Shown: piece after piece, positions 37,312 through 50,400 of the stretch | Layout of the letters: each line of letters starts with the position of its first letter | Numbering within the stretch: the stretch's first letter is position 1 | NCBI RefSeq assembly: GCF_040807025.1 | Contig: NC_090952.1 | Span: 22,875,068 to 22,939,067, forward strand | Reading direction: 5' to 3' | Origin: Struthio camelus | Lineage: Eukaryota > Chordata > Aves > Struthioniformes > Struthionidae | Length of the DNA stretch: 64,000 nucleotides | Translations under genes and position numbers: made by a program | Notes under the pieces: model-generated | The model's input: only the letters and a program-made list of their open reading frames with translations | Told to the model about the DNA's origin: nothing | Database searches by the model: none

Positions 37312-40300
37312 AAAGATAGTTCCAGTCCTATAGCAAGCTAAAACATTGGACTGTGCAAAATTAATCTAGCATAATTAAGATAATTTTCAAGGCCCATATA
37401 TCACACATTTCTTTTACAGGCAGATACCAAGCAACAGAAAGGTTTTCAGATGGCAGAAGAGCTGCCTGGCAGGCTAGGCAGGCAGCTCATTAGCAACCGA
37501 GCACTTGTTCCTGCAATGCTGATGCAGCTACAAGTGTTGCATAAACTCCTATTAGGTGATCTGGGCTTGATGCCGCACGGTTCTTTAGTAGCAGTTGTTT
37601 TTTTTGGGCAAACACATTTTATTCCTTTCATGTTCAAATATGAAACACTTTCATGTCACATAAAATTATGTTAAATCACCCAAACTTAAACACCAAAGTT
37701 TATTTTCACCAGAGAGGCATCAGATGTATATAGATAAAATGGAAGGGTATTTCTGAGCTGTATATTATAAATGTTCATTGAAGTCAAACGGAGTGGCTTT
37801 CACTGACTTCAGCAGACACTGGATGAGATCTTTGAAGATCAAAGGGTACAATTATATCTTACTTGCTACTGTGAATCTGAGTCTTAAGCAAATTATTATG
37901 TAGGTTGCTTTTTCTCTTTCTTTTTTTTTTTTTTTGTTTTGAAAATACTTTGTGCTGAAAAGGAGAAAGGAAGGCTTTGGGACTGGAAGCTTGCAAAAAG
38001 CCTACAAATGAGTTACAACGTCCCCAAAAGGTAACCAAGATACCTGCCAGCCTCCTGTAGGCTGGGTAAACCTACGGTTAGAGCCCTGTTACAGATCAAA
38101 AGCCCCAGAAAAATTAGCTTTGCATGCACTGAGCTCATTTGACAAGAAACGAGCAGCTTTGAGGGTTTACGATCAACAGCAATCTCTGGCTCATCAGAGC
38201 ACTTAATGGCAGAGGGGAAGGGCCTACTGAGGGACAGCACCTAGACATCTAGGGCACTGGTGTGCCTGCGACACAGACCCAGTGACGTGCACAACGCTAC
38301 ACACCTGGGAATTGCGGTGGGATCACTGCTGGAGAGCAAGGGAAATGGTGGGGATGCGAGTGTGCCTGCCCCCTTTCCACCTGCAGAGATTTCTGTGCAA
38401 GCAGCACTGCTGCTGCCCATGCCACTGAGACTCCCACGTGGCGCAAGAGTCCCACGTGCCACCTGGGGAAGCACAACTGAGAAAGGTGGCCTGCTGACAA
38501 TAGGTGAAGTAACCACCCAGGTGCCTGCACCTCCCTGAATTTTCTTTCTCGGGGTTCTGCAGACAGAATAGGGTCAGAAAGCACCAACAGGAGCATCCCT
38601 GGGGACCCCTAAACCTGTTAGCATCCAGGTACCCACTGCCCTACAGAGCATTTGCCTCCAGTGGCTCCATTGCAACGGCCAAGGCAGTGGTGCTCTGGCT
38701 GAACTGGGAGGGTTTGTAGTAAGCTGCAGCCCTGCCACCCATGGGGTCTGAAGGAAGTTCAGGTTTACTGGCCTCAGAGCACCCAAAAGGCCTATGCTGT
38801 CAGCTGAGGGTGACAGAGGTCTCGGAGGAGCAACAGAGCCTCTCATCACCATGTCAAACAACCTGGGCGCTCTTTGCTTTACTTTTAAATCAGGGAGGGC
38901 AGCAAGCATGAGGCAGCGCTTGCCAAAGGTCGTGGCAGGGTAAAATTAAGAGTAGCTGTTTTTCTAGAGGACAGCAGAGGGCAGGAAGCACTGGGTGATA
39001 TTGGTGGTCTGAATTACACCAGTGTCAGACCAAGTCCCAGGGACTCCTCCGGTCTTGCAGCCCACCAGCAGATAGGGTGGGCCTTTGCTTTCTGCTCATT
39101 ACCTGAATTACGCACTCATTACGCTTACATAAATAGAGAATGGCAGTGCGCAATTATTTCATTCGTCAGCTAATCAGTTCCCATTGAAGTTTCCGCATGG
39201 CTTCATTTCTTGTGCAATTTTCTGGTGTACCTTATGCATGGCTGAGCATATCTCCTTGCAAGGACACTGCACTGCACCACTGATTACAGCTAGCCTAAAA
39301 CCCAGCTCTTTTCCAGTAACGGGCTGTCTCATGGACACTGACTACAGTGCGTGGACACTGCAGTTAAAGAGAAACCCTCGGCAAAATATAAGTACACAGC
39401 TGAGGTACATCGGTAATGGCCAAGGCGCGAGAAGGATGCAGAGTTCATTCAAGTCTTGTATAGGACTCTACCTGCCGTGAACTAACAACGACAAAAAAAC
39501 CACAAACCCCAGAGGCATTCTTGCTCTCCAGAAGTCTGATGGCCCAAGATCTCCAGATCCCTAGCTGCCTCAGCCAGTTGCCCCCTCTCACTTCCCTGTC
39601 ACCATACAAAAGTCTCAGGGGGACTCATTTGGAGCAATTCCACAAAATCACTGCAATTGGAGGTCTGAGTCAACCCAGCTGCCAGGGGGGCTTCACTGGA
39701 GATGGGCTGAGGACCTGAGCCCCCTCCAGAGTAAAGAGTATTTTTAGACAGATTTCAGCAGCATTACTCTGGACTTTCAGTAGCTTAAGCTAAATCTCAG
39801 ATCTAAGCATTCAGCTAGAACTCATGCAAGCCTCCTGCACTTCATTCCTCCTCTTCCTCCTCACCTGCTTCCTCACATCCCAACCTGGCCTTCTCTCATA
39901 CCCCTAACAGCCCAGGCCCCTGCGCTTGCCATCTGCCTGCGGTCACATGAGACCCAGGGACACAACCAGCAGCTCCATCCCCATACCCGAGCCGCGCCAA
40001 GCGTTTCACCACCCTAAAGAGACGCTGCGGGGTTTTTAGCCAGACGACACCGTCACCAGCAGAGCTAAGTAAGAACTGCAGTTTCAGCAGCAGCAACCCC
40101 CATGGTGCACCGAGACAAAGCTAGAGGCTTTAAGGAGCTTTCGTCGCTCAAACGGAAACTTTCGCCCGCCCCAGAGAAGCAAGAACCATGCTGCTGGGAA
40201 TTTGCCCTGCTGGATCCAACCCAGGGACCGAGCGTCACCTCCTCGCTGGGACCTGGGGCCCTCAGAGCCAGTGTCTGCACCAGCGCCACAGGAGCATCCC

Positions 40301-41640
40301 AGCCACGGGGCTCAGCGGGGCAGGATCAAGCCAGAAACTTCACCTCAGGCTGAGATGGCTGACAAAAACCCTTACTGCAATGAACAGCTATTTCCCCCCA
40401 CCCCCAAACAAGGACAGCTCAGACCATTCCCAGCAACCAGCCCTCTCTGCTGCTGGACCTCACCCTGCGCATCCAGCAGCAACTACCCCACTGCCCAGCT
40501 TGGTCAGTGAAGAGCAAGTGCAAGTCATTGACAAACAGCTCAAAGGAGGCAGGATTAATTAATTAACATCTGTAAAGTCATTTGAAGATGGCAAGCACCT
40601 GTAGCCTGCAATGGTTTAAGGCAGTTTATTTCTGCTGACTGTGGGCTCTTGCAGATGAGCACCCGTGAACACCAGGGGGGTTTGAAGCATTGCAGGTCCC
40701 AGTGCCTAACATGCTGCTCCATGGGTACGGGCACAGGACACCCCCCCCAGCTCAGCAGAGGCAGCAGTCCTGAGCGGGATGTAACATCTCTGGGTACTGC
40801 AGGTCCCGGCGCTTTCTAGTCTCCCCGTTCAGCCGAATATTATACTAAAACTACCCAGCTGCTGCAGAGCACCTGCATCCTGCAGGTCTTAGAGAGGCCT
40901 CACGTCTGCCCGTGACCGTGAGATGTGGATCCAGCAAGCGACACTGCTGGGTCCAAGAGACAAATTGCAGGAAGAGGCCGTGAGTGCAGCCAGCAGAGCC
41001 CAGCGTGACCACATCTGCCGCTTCCCCGTGGGAACCATAGGGCTCAGAGGGGCACGAGAGATGGTGGGCAAGGCTGCGGCTCCTCCACGTATGTCTGCAA
41101 GGGGACATCACCTTCAGAAATGAGGAAATCACCCGCCACAGCCCCCCCATCCTTCGCAGAGCCCTTGGCCCCACAGCACTAGCAAAAGCCCTTCCCACGC
41201 AGACTTTATCCCTGTCCCACGCAGACTCTCCTGCCTGCAGGAGGAAACACTTAAAAAAGGATTAGAAGTGTTACCTGTATTGAAATAAAGCCTCACATTC
41301 TTCACTATACCTGTGATCAAACCCTTTAACCATCAAACCTTCTGGGAGAAGCACGGACAAAAAGCGTTTCTGTAACAAAGGAAACAGGGTAAATTATTGC
41401 GCTGGGGCCGCAGCGACTGCAATCGCAACTCCGCCAACCCGGCCGGTTACAGACGCAGCCAAGGGCAGGAGCTGGGCGGCGTGCCTGTTTGACAGACAGA
41501 TTTTAAACGGATAAGGGGGCAAAGATTGATATAATTAGCCCCAAAGTAAAGCGTTCCTGTTTAGCTGTGCTTTAGTGCCATGCGCCGGGCTGCGCGATAC
41601 TCTGAATTCAGCCGGCGAACCTAGCCTGTCCTCCAGGCGG
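37312..41640. other. Non-coding DNA
   Basis: Contains a T run at 37921-37936 and two CACGTG E-boxes 18 bp apart (38435-38440 and 38453-38458). Many short frames have no domain. A possible old repeat fragment lies at 37774-37830 (listed separately). Confidence 0.45.
37774..37830. repeat. Possible ancient retroelement fragment
   Basis: The ATTGAAGTCAAACGGAGTGG followed by CTTTCACTGACTTCAGCAG pattern resembles, from memory, motifs recurring in old CR1-like or related repeats of sauropsid genomes. It is short and diverged. Confidence 0.3.
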
Positions 41641-42761
41641 GAGCCCCCGAGTTGGTGTGTATTCATTAAAATCCTGTCCTAATTGCTCCCTCATCAGCTA
41701 TGAATCTTAAGAAGCTTAACTGCTAAGTGCTTAAATTGTGTTTACTGACAGAAAATAGAATATTCTGCAAACGACTAGATGGTGATGACTCAGGATTATT
41801 GCAGGGGCCTGGCACTTTGTGCTTTAGAGACAGCGCAGTGACGCTGGCACTGGAGTTTTGCTCTTAAAGATGAAAGATATAGTTGCTCCGGACCATACAG
41901 TGCAAAAAATGCAGCGCTGCAACGGGTACAGGGGACGTGCCCCCCACCCTGGGCGGTACTAGGGACCCTGCCAGGCTGGCGGAGGGCTGCAAAGGCAGGC
42001 ACGGGTGGTGGAAAGGGGTGCTATGTGCAAGCGGGCCAGCCCACAACCCTGAAAGCATCCTCCCAAGGCCCCTATTCATGCTGCAAATACAGGATGGTGG
42101 TGCTGACCCGCGTTCCTGGGGGGCTCCCCACGTGGCCTGAAAGCTGAGTCTGTGCTAGCACGCGCCCGGTTTGACGCTGCCTCTCTGGTTTCTGGTCGAC
42201 GCGTGCATCAATGAGGGCAGTGTTTTAAGATTTAAACCGATAGAAACTTGCCATTGCCACCACACAAATATTAGCTTCATTTTTTGTAACTATTATCCCC
42301 TGGCTTTTGCTCCGTGGCTGCTGTGGGGCAGCCCTGCGTAGAGTAGTTGATGTATTTATGAAGTCCTAACTTCCAAAAATATTGCCAGCAGCAGGCCATA
42401 ATTCTCTGACGTGTGACCTATGGTTTTTAAATACTGACCTGAACAGCCTGGCTACTGGGAATATATGTGTTTTTTTCCTTCCCAAGTTCTCCTCCGAGAC
42501 ATATTCACTGAAATACTTTATTACCTCATCACCGAGCATAATTTAAAACTGCAGTTAAGCACTCAGCGTTTAAGTAAAAGCACGCATCATTCTGATAGTG
42601 TTTTGTTGCGAGGGTTTAAAATTTTCACAAACTATTAGCCCCCAAATTTCTTAAAATTCTCAGCTATTAGCATCGATTTAGCCACATTCATTCAAGTGCG
42701 TTTCAAAGCTTTAGCTTTTGGCTTCTGTGTTTTAAGGTAACTGTTGTGGATTGGCAAAATG

Positions 42762-42779
42762 TGTGAATTTAATTAGTGT
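42762..42779 (+). repeat. 18-bp direct repeat, copy 1 (homeodomain-type)
   Basis: TGTGAATTTAATTAGTGT occurs here and again at 42847-42864, exactly, 85 bp apart. The core AATTTAATTAG contains overlapping TAAT/ATTA homeodomain sites. Local exact duplication is unlikely by chance at this length. Confidence 0.75.
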
Positions 42780-42846
42780 AATCTAAACAAAAGAAGCATT
42801 TCAGGGCTGCTTTAATCCATATGAGACCAATATGTTGATTTGTCAA

Positions 42847-42864
42847 TGTGAATTTAATTAGTGT
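42847..42864 (+). repeat. 18-bp direct repeat, copy 2 (homeodomain-type)
   Basis: Exact second copy of the element at 42762-42779. The flanks differ on both sides, so only the 18 bp are shared, as expected for two instances of one binding site pair. Confidence 0.75.
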
Positions 42865-43380
42865 CTTCGAGTCTAAACTCCAACTCCCCCTTCTTTTATC
42901 CAATTATCACATTTCTAAAAAACATTATCACATATTCTTTGGCCTAACTGTTTTGCCACGCAGTCAGACTGAAGTCCCAGAGTCAACATGCACTTCTAAT
43001 AAGCTCAATATGTTTCAAGAGCACCGTGCTCAGTTCAATAGCATCCTATACAGCGGCTGCGCGCTTCCTCTTCAGAGGCTGAGGACAACTTAGCAGTTAT
43101 TGCATCTTTTCACCATACTTTGCCATGGAAAGCAAGTGAGATCCTGCTGGCACAACCATCACTTAAATGCATCAACTACACCATTCTGGGGACGGGGACC
43201 ACAAGGCATTCGCCTATATATGACTAATTGAGCAGAGAACAATTGCTATTCATTTCACAAGTGGTTCCCAAGGGCAGAAGGGGGGAAAAGCATCAATTCA
43301 CTGCTCATCAAGTAAACATTCAAGTCATAAGCGTGACCCAAATCTCTCCGGGATGGTTAAAGATGTTCTCATTTCTCTTT

Positions 43381-45029
43381 ACAGCCCATATTTGTTAAAT
43401 GCAGCCACGCTGTCTCCAAAGGCAGAACCGCAGCTGCAAGGCAAGTCCTGGCAGCAGGATCCAGGCTTGGCACCGTGAGTCCCGCAGCACCCTCAGAGGC
43501 CGGGGACCCGCTCCGACACCTGGTGCTAGGCGCTGCACGTCCCACGTGCCACCCCCAGCAGCAACCACGTGGAGGGGGAAGGCGAGGGGAGATCTGCGCA
43601 GCCGCAGGGATGCTCGGCGTGCTCTGTGGGCCAATGGCACCAGGCTCCTCCATCTCCTGCCAGGAGTCCTCAGACATTGGCTTTTATAATGAGTGCGTGA
43701 ACTTAAGTGACAGTGGGCAAAAACATAACTGGGTAAACTCACCTGTTGGAGCCGTACAAGAAGCAGGTAATTGCCAGGTACCTGAATTAGGAGCACGTAG
43801 ACTCTATTTACCCCGGCTACAGCACTGCCATTTACTGGTCCCCAAGGGAGAGAAATTGTTCTCTGTGGAATTTATGGAGAGCTATAATATGGTTTTAGGA
43901 GGTTCAAAGTTTAAGCCCAAGTACTGTTCATCTTTTACATTAGGCAGATTTTCCTTAACACCACTCATTATAGCTCCTTGCAGACAGGTATGGGACTAAG
44001 TGTAAAAAAAACCCCAGATCAATTTTTCCCTTTCAAATTAGAAACCACAAAGATCCTGAGTTTCCCCATTTCACTGTAAGTATAAATTAAAATCTAGTGC
44101 CAAGGACAAAGGCCAGATTTTGGGAGAAAAACAAGCCTCTTCAGCAGTACAGCAGCATGCCCATCCTGCCATTCATCTCATTGCAAGCTCTCCTTAGGCA
44201 GGGCAGCAAAATATGGCACAGCATCACGCGGAGTTATTTTTCTTCCACACATGATTATTGCATTTGAAGATAAACCGGCCTTCTTGCTTGCTCCCATTGT
44301 GATTACCAGTCAGTTCAGCTAAGAGATATTGTCAAGGAACTTAACCACAGAGCTATTGAAGAAAATAATAGCATGAGGCTTTACAAGAACGCTTTGATCA
44401 GGTTTCTACTCAGAAACAGGCAGACACCTCTGCTAGGAGAGCAGGATCCTTCAAATGTTCTTAGCGCACTTCAAAAAACAAAAATCACACCTGGATCATC
44501 GCATCTGTGTGAGTTGCTTGGTTATCTTGCTTGTGCTAATAGCACAAATCCTGCAGTCTGTACAAGGGAAGGAGAGGAGCTAAGCTAATGCAAGGGAAAC
44601 ACACACTCACTTCAGAAAGCGTGGGAAATCAGCAGTCTTAAGAAAACTGGTCAGGGAAAATCATTGAGGTCAAAACTCCCTGCAAGTCTTGACTCATGGA
44701 GGACTGAGGAGCTGTTCCTCTCTAGAGATCTTGTCTCAGGCATGTGGTCCTTGTGACTTTGGTCTCCTCACAGTCAGCCTGGGCAAGCAGGTGCTCACAT
44801 ACACAGCTGGTACGAAGAGCAAAAGCCTACCCTTGCTTTGGAAGGGGAGAAAGATCCAGTGAAGGGTCAAAACCAAGCCAGGTCTAGCTGTGAACACAGA
44901 ACCACGACTGAGGTTTCTGGGAAGCAAAGCAAGCCTCAGGTCCAAGGCCAGGTGCTTGGGGAAGGAGCTGCACAGCCAGCCATCTCCTCTAGCAACCAAG
45001 CACCAGCAATAGCTAGTTTGAGGAGCATA
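43381..45029. other. Non-coding DNA
   Basis: A GC-rich stretch at 43420-43640 contains two CACGTG E-boxes (43553-43558 and 43566-43571). No exon was recognised. Confidence 0.45.
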
Positions 45030-45262
45030 TCTCAGAAATCATAGGAAACAAAGCTAGAAGAGATGCCCTAGGCTGTTCCCCTACCTCAAGGAAGACTTTG
45101 CAAGCCTGCGTCGCTGCAAACATACTTACCCATGTCCTTCCCTAAAATCTCCATTCCAAGAGATGCCCTTGCCACTCCCTGGTGACTCCTTACACATAGG
45201 GAGGGTTTCCAAGCAGGAAACCTACCTGTTGCTGCTGCAGCCCAACCCTTGACTGGTTGCCT
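45030..45262 (-). mobile_element. Decayed CR1-type LINE fragment
   Basis: The plus strand runs AGAAATCATAGGAAACAAAG, then AGAAGAGATGCCCTAGG, CTACCTCAAGGAAGACT, AAAATCTCCATTCCAAGAG and finally TGTTGCTGCTGCAGCCCAA. From memory this follows the antisense order of bird/turtle CR1 3' ends (AATCATAGAA, GGAAGGGACCT, CCTGCCTCAAGGCAGGA, AAAACCTCCAGTGATGGAGA). The element would lie on the minus strand. It is 5'-truncated and heavily diverged, with no coding capacity. Confidence 0.6.
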
Positions 45263-47391
45263 TAGCCCTAACAGGTAGAAGGGGCAAATTACTCCTCTGC
45301 CATGTTCATGTATTTGACCACCATGGGCTTCCTCCTGCATGTGTGCAAGACCAGGTGGCAGAAGAGGGAATCTCCACCAGCAAGAGCCAGTCTTTGTCAT
45401 GCAAAAAGATGAAATTCTGCTTTTGGCAAAAGTGAATTTTCATTAATTCCCCCAGCTGGAGGTTCACCATTTTCCAGAGGAATTTGGCCATTTTCCCAGT
45501 GTGCAAAGCCTCTGTGGGTTAGCACCAGCAGGGTTTCATTTTCACAAGATCAGTCTCCAAATATGCAATGCAGCCTATTGTCTAAATAGAGTATGAGCAC
45601 AGCTAAAGCCACCTGATCAGGGGCCTGGTTTCCTGGCATTTACTTCCCCCATCTGTTGGCTTTTAGCATAAATTGAAGAGGGACTGCCTACTGACACTGG
45701 TCTCTCAGTTGAACGTGCTCATGAAGCCATATTCTAACATGCAGAGCATATTGGACCGAGCTCAGTTTATGCAAAATGCAAGGCACATCCCTGAGATGGA
45801 GCTGGAATTACTTGCAGGGCGCTTTCTTTGCCCAGATTGCTTTCTGCTACACATGCATTTCTCCATTTCCAAAAAAATGCTCTCCAGTGTGCACACACAA
45901 ATGGGAGCTCCCCTCAGTAGGATCAGAATTAGCCTCTGTTTCTCATCTGATCCCAAAACACGTTCCAAACGGACTCAGAGAAATCAAGACAAACCATTAC
46001 ATGGAAGACATGGAGCTTTGAGTGATCGTCTCCCAAATTTCCTTGCACGTTAATGACTTGGCTGTGCAAAGGAGTGACACAGCTTGGTGCAGCAGGAGGG
46101 CTCCCTGCAAAGCCACGCACCGTCCTAACACCAGCCCTCATTTCCAAGCTGTGCAGGCTTTTGCAACATGCCATGATCCCCTCTGCAAAAAGGCCTCACT
46201 AAACCCAAACTTCCAGACAAGGTGAGAAAGCAGCTCTCCTAAAAATGCAACAGACAGGGAAGGAAATCAAAGGAAACATTTCACTATTGGTCATTTCCAA
46301 AGGCACCTCATGCAGAGTCTGTAGGCATCACAGCTCAGCTTTGTCTCAGGAAATTGTGACACCAAGTATTTTGGGGTCATACTTGGCCCTTACCCATTCC
46401 CTTCATATTTCCACATTATGCTGCATCCCCGCAGAGCGGGGGTTCAGCCATGCCCCTCGCGTGCTGCCCAGCCTCAGGGATTGCTGCGCTCCTCCCAGAC
46501 CCAGGTTTCTGAAGGTCAGTTCCCTGGAGCCCGGGCAAGGAGGGATCATGCTGATTAGGTGCTGATTTTGGTAAGCTTCTTAGACCCAACCCACAAGGCT
46601 TTTCTGGATTTGTGTGCCTGTAATTTCAATAAAGGAGCTGCTTCCATATGTGCACCTTCTCAGCATCTTGGTTTGCCTTTATCTCTTTGATTCATCCTTA
46701 AAAAAAAACAAAGACTTGCTTCACTTTTCATCCCCTATTTCTTAGGGATACCTCTGAGGACAGAAATGCATCAGCTCCTTTCCTGAGGATGTGCAGGTCA
46801 GAGGGTGCCTGCGCTGGAGTTTGCACATCCACATGTATTGACTTGGTGATATATCTAATAATCCTTCAAGGTTAGCCTCTGGACCCTTCCCTTTGAACAT
46901 CTAAGCAGCAGCACAGCACTATTGATGGGGCTCATTCAGGGTATGTTTTGCTGTGCTGTTTCCACCGCCCCCCCCCCCCCCCGCCCTTCAAGTCAGCATG
47001 CTCTTTTCCACAATATTTCTCAGGAAATTCAGTGCATTCCCATATATACTCAGCAGGCAAAATTTACCTCCAAGTCCAAGTTTCCACTCACCCCCTCCTT
47101 CTCCAGCACCACACGTTCACATTAGCATACTCCTGCGCTATCTGACCTGCCAGAGCAGCAGGCAGCACACCCAGGAAGCCAAGTAGCATCAGCCAGAAGG
47201 GCACAATGAGGCTAAGCTGAGGGAGAGCTGCAAGCAAACTGCCCAGCAACCCTCCAAAACTAAGAACAGGAATGTAGACTTCAAAAGGTGCTATATATCT
47301 GTTTTGTGGGTAGTGATAGCACACCTGAGGAAACTTGTCTTGATTTAAAGAGACCGATCCTCAAAATTGCTAGTCACAAATCCAGCAAGGG

Positions 47392-47394
<3 letters not shown>
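45263..47394. other. Non-coding DNA
   Basis: Only short frames without domains. Contains a 15-C homopolymer at 46968-46982. No gene or RNA recognised. Confidence 0.45.
46968..46982 (+). repeat. 15-base C homopolymer
   Basis: A run of 15 cytosines, an unstable and error-prone tract that may be miscalled in length. The open frames across it are artefacts. Confidence 0.9.

Positions 47395-47482
<88 letters not shown>
47395..47482 (+). repeat. (CTCCTG)n hexanucleotide tandem repeat
   Basis: A perfect tandem array of CTCCTG, 88 bp or about 14.7 units, with no interruption. It translates as Ala-Pro, Ser-Cys or Leu-Leu pairs on plus and Gln-Glu or Gly-Ala pairs on minus, so several frames read through it. 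These are repeat artefacts. Absence of interruptions indicates a young or actively changing array. Confidence 0.95.
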
Positions 47483-50400
47483 AGTCCCACTGCTGCCTTC
47501 ACCCTTTGTGGTGCCTCCCTGCACAGCAAAACTTCCCCAGGGACACAGGCACTGCAAAGAGGGTGCCATGGCATCTACAGCTTCCCCATGGCCACTACCA
47601 GGAACAGGACAATTGCCTCATTTTTTATTACATTTATTTTCTGTCTCCTCACCATCAAGCTGCATCACTGCCTGCACAAGCTGGGAGCTGCCAGGAGGTC
47701 CAGAGATACATCCAAGGTCTGAGGTGCTGAACGGGCTGCTGGGGAGGAGGAAGCCTGCAACGCCCAACCGCAGCGTTGGCCATGACCACAAACTGGCTCC
47801 ACAGCACACTGGGACTGGGGCAGGTGAGGAAAACTTGAAGAGAGCGAGACTATCCCCGGAAGAGAACAGGCTACAAATACCTACCAGCAACCTCATTCCT
47901 CCCTCCCCTGGTCCCCTCCCAAACTCTAAGCTTTTGGGCATACTTCTCTAGAAGACCTTTCACACCAAAGCTGGAGCAAAGGGAGAAGGCATAGCTGCCT
48001 CCCCATCTCCTGGGGCTCCCCATGGCAGCGTGACAGTGCAGGCAGCTGCCTGCTCCTGGCACCAGGCTCCTGGCACAGGGTGTCATCCCTCCAGAGAGCG
48101 GAGTTTTGGCAGGGAACGTCCTGTTCCTCCAGAGAAGGAACAAAAGGACGTGGGTTTTCACTGCCGCACAAACATCTCCGTATATAGCTGTGTGCTATTC
48201 TCATCCCTGCACAACCTCCTGCCTGGAGGAAGCTGCTTCCCGATCCACTCCCATGCTTAGCAAGAGGCACGTTCAGGGGCTCACTAAGAAAGCTCATGAT
48301 GAGCCCAAGCACGGCAAGCCAGGAGAAGCTGAAAGCAAGGTCTGTGGGATGGGGGCTATTTTCCACGTTTAACCAGGGTGCCTTGCAGTTCCTACATCCT
48401 GTAGGAGCTGTAGAAATAGTCACTAAGATGACGCCACATACCCCAGAGAGCCTCTACACCAGGGCACTACTGCATTTTAGACTGCCACACGACCACAGCC
48501 CTGTCCGTGGAGTTATCCCCTGCCAACGGACTAGCAAAACTGCGCAGCACGGGGGGACTCAGAGGTGCACAACAGCTCGCCCGGCCGCTGGTCTGCTCAC
48601 GCCATCGGGCCAGCTGGCTGGGAGCCCGCCCTGCTGCTTCCGAATGCAGCACAGGCATGAGGATGGATGGCGTAGATGGTGACAGGTTTAATTGAGATTT
48701 CTCCAGCTGTACCAAGGCAGTGCTCCTGCAGCGCTAACCTCAGCGGCCCTGGAAGCTCCTGTATCAGAGCATGAGCCCAGCTTGACCAAACACCTCTCGA
48801 GGCGCAGAGCGAAGGGTTCTCATCTCCGTCTGCCCAGGGCAGGTCCCAGCTCCTGGCAGACGTGGTCTCGGCCCTAGGCACCCTTGTCCATTGGCACAGG
48901 CCGCGTCTGGAGGTGAGCACCGCTTTGCAAGGCCAGGATTTTGACCTGTGAGCGCAGCCGGCCCCAGGCCTGTTCAGGAGCTCTGCACCGGTCCTCACCC
49001 GCACACATCCCTCTTCTGCCCCTCAAACTCATCCTCTTAAGGAGCCAGCCGCCAGCGAGAGCGGTAGCCATTGCTACACAGTCCGTTTAACACCATCATT
49101 AAGAGAGCCAAATGATTTGGTGTATATCTGGGCAGAGAAGGACTTAGGCCACGGCAGAGGGCAACATGCATTAGCTGCTACATTACTGCCCTTCTGCTGT
49201 ACATCAGGCAAGCCTCAACGGGATGGTAATTACTGACGACAGGAAGTAGCTTTTAACTGAGCAACTTTAAAAAAAAAAAAAAAAAGAGAGAGAGACTTTT
49301 TGCAGATGGGAATGGCTCAGCAGGCTGGTGGGGGGTCAGGAGCGCGGCCCCCCTGGTCTGGTCCCTTTGCTTGGGACTTGTCCATTTCCTCCACCTTTTG
49401 GACAGTCAACTGAACGCCAGATCTGCAGCTGCCAACGTATTTTTTTAAATGCTAAAGCTGTAAAGCCCCCTGAGGTCTGCAGCGCGACCTCCTCTGCGCT
49501 TCGCTGAGCAGTCCCCCCCCCAAGCTCCTCCGCAGACCTCCCCAAAGCCAGCAAAGCCCCGTTGCTGCTACGTTGCCTCGAGGCAGGTGCTGCTCTTACC
49601 TTTCCCTTTGCAGAGGCGCGCAGGAGAAATCCCCCCCGACGAAGGAAATTTCTGCGTGCAAAAGCCGCCCCGTTCAGCGGGAAGCTTCCCGAGGATGCCA
49701 GCAGGCTCCAGGTGAAGCTCTGGCCCTCGACAGCTCTTGGTGACCAATTTTGTAATCGTCTCCAAACGCAGCCGTTGCTTTTCCGTAGCAATTTTTACGG
49801 ACCAGTGCACGGTCCTGTGTGCAGGTCAGCTCAACAGAAAAGCAACAGTGTCAGCGCTCACACTTCGGTGGATCCAGTTGATTATTTACACTGCGGCCTT
49901 TGGTGTAAAACACATGGAATAGACCTAACCTTTCCCAGTAAATACACTCCCTGCCAAAAAGAAACAGTACCGTCAAACTGTATTTGCTCTGCCCCTTCCT
50001 ACCACAGCAGGCAGCTTTGCATTTTAATGGCTTATAGGCAAAGACCTGAGCCCTGGAGAGGAAAACTTGCTCGTGCAAAGTTTAAGCGGGGAAACAGTCT
50101 AACGTGGCCGTCAGTTCAGAGCCCGCCTTGCTGCTGACCTGCAGCCGGCTGGGCCGCGTGGCTGCTCCCGCGCGGCGTTTGGGTCGAGGGCAGCTGTTTT
50201 AACGCACCCCCAGCAGCCCCTTGGGAGGCCGGCACAACCCTTCCTCCCAGCGGAGCAGGACCGTATCTTCCCTCAAGCATGCAACTGCTGGGTTGACAGT
50301 TTTTAAAACGGTACGGCGTGATGCCCGCCAACACGCGTTAAGGTGTGTGCCGTTCAATAAGTAAGCAATGAAGCTACTGAGCGATGAAGTCTCTCGAGCT

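Larger units (their letters stand above)
41641..43380. other. AT-rich, possibly regulatory block
   Basis: An AT-rich stretch with few open frames, many TAAT/ATTA cores and an exact 18-bp homeodomain-type direct repeat (listed separately). I see no exon. It resembles a developmental enhancer region. Confidence 0.4.

Noticed and set aside
41194..41230. CCCACGCAGACT occurring twice 22 bp apart
   Set aside because: Short local duplication with no further copies and no context suggesting function.
38449..43563. Identical 15-mer GTCCCACGTGCCACC at 38449 and 43549
   Set aside because: In 64 kb one or two chance pairs of 15-mers are expected, and the copies are 5 kb apart with unlike flanks.
47288..47951. 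Frames with Ala-Pro, Ser-Cys, Gln-Glu or Gly-Ala repeats
   Set aside because: All are readings of the (CTCCTG)n array in different phases, with no supporting flanking protein.
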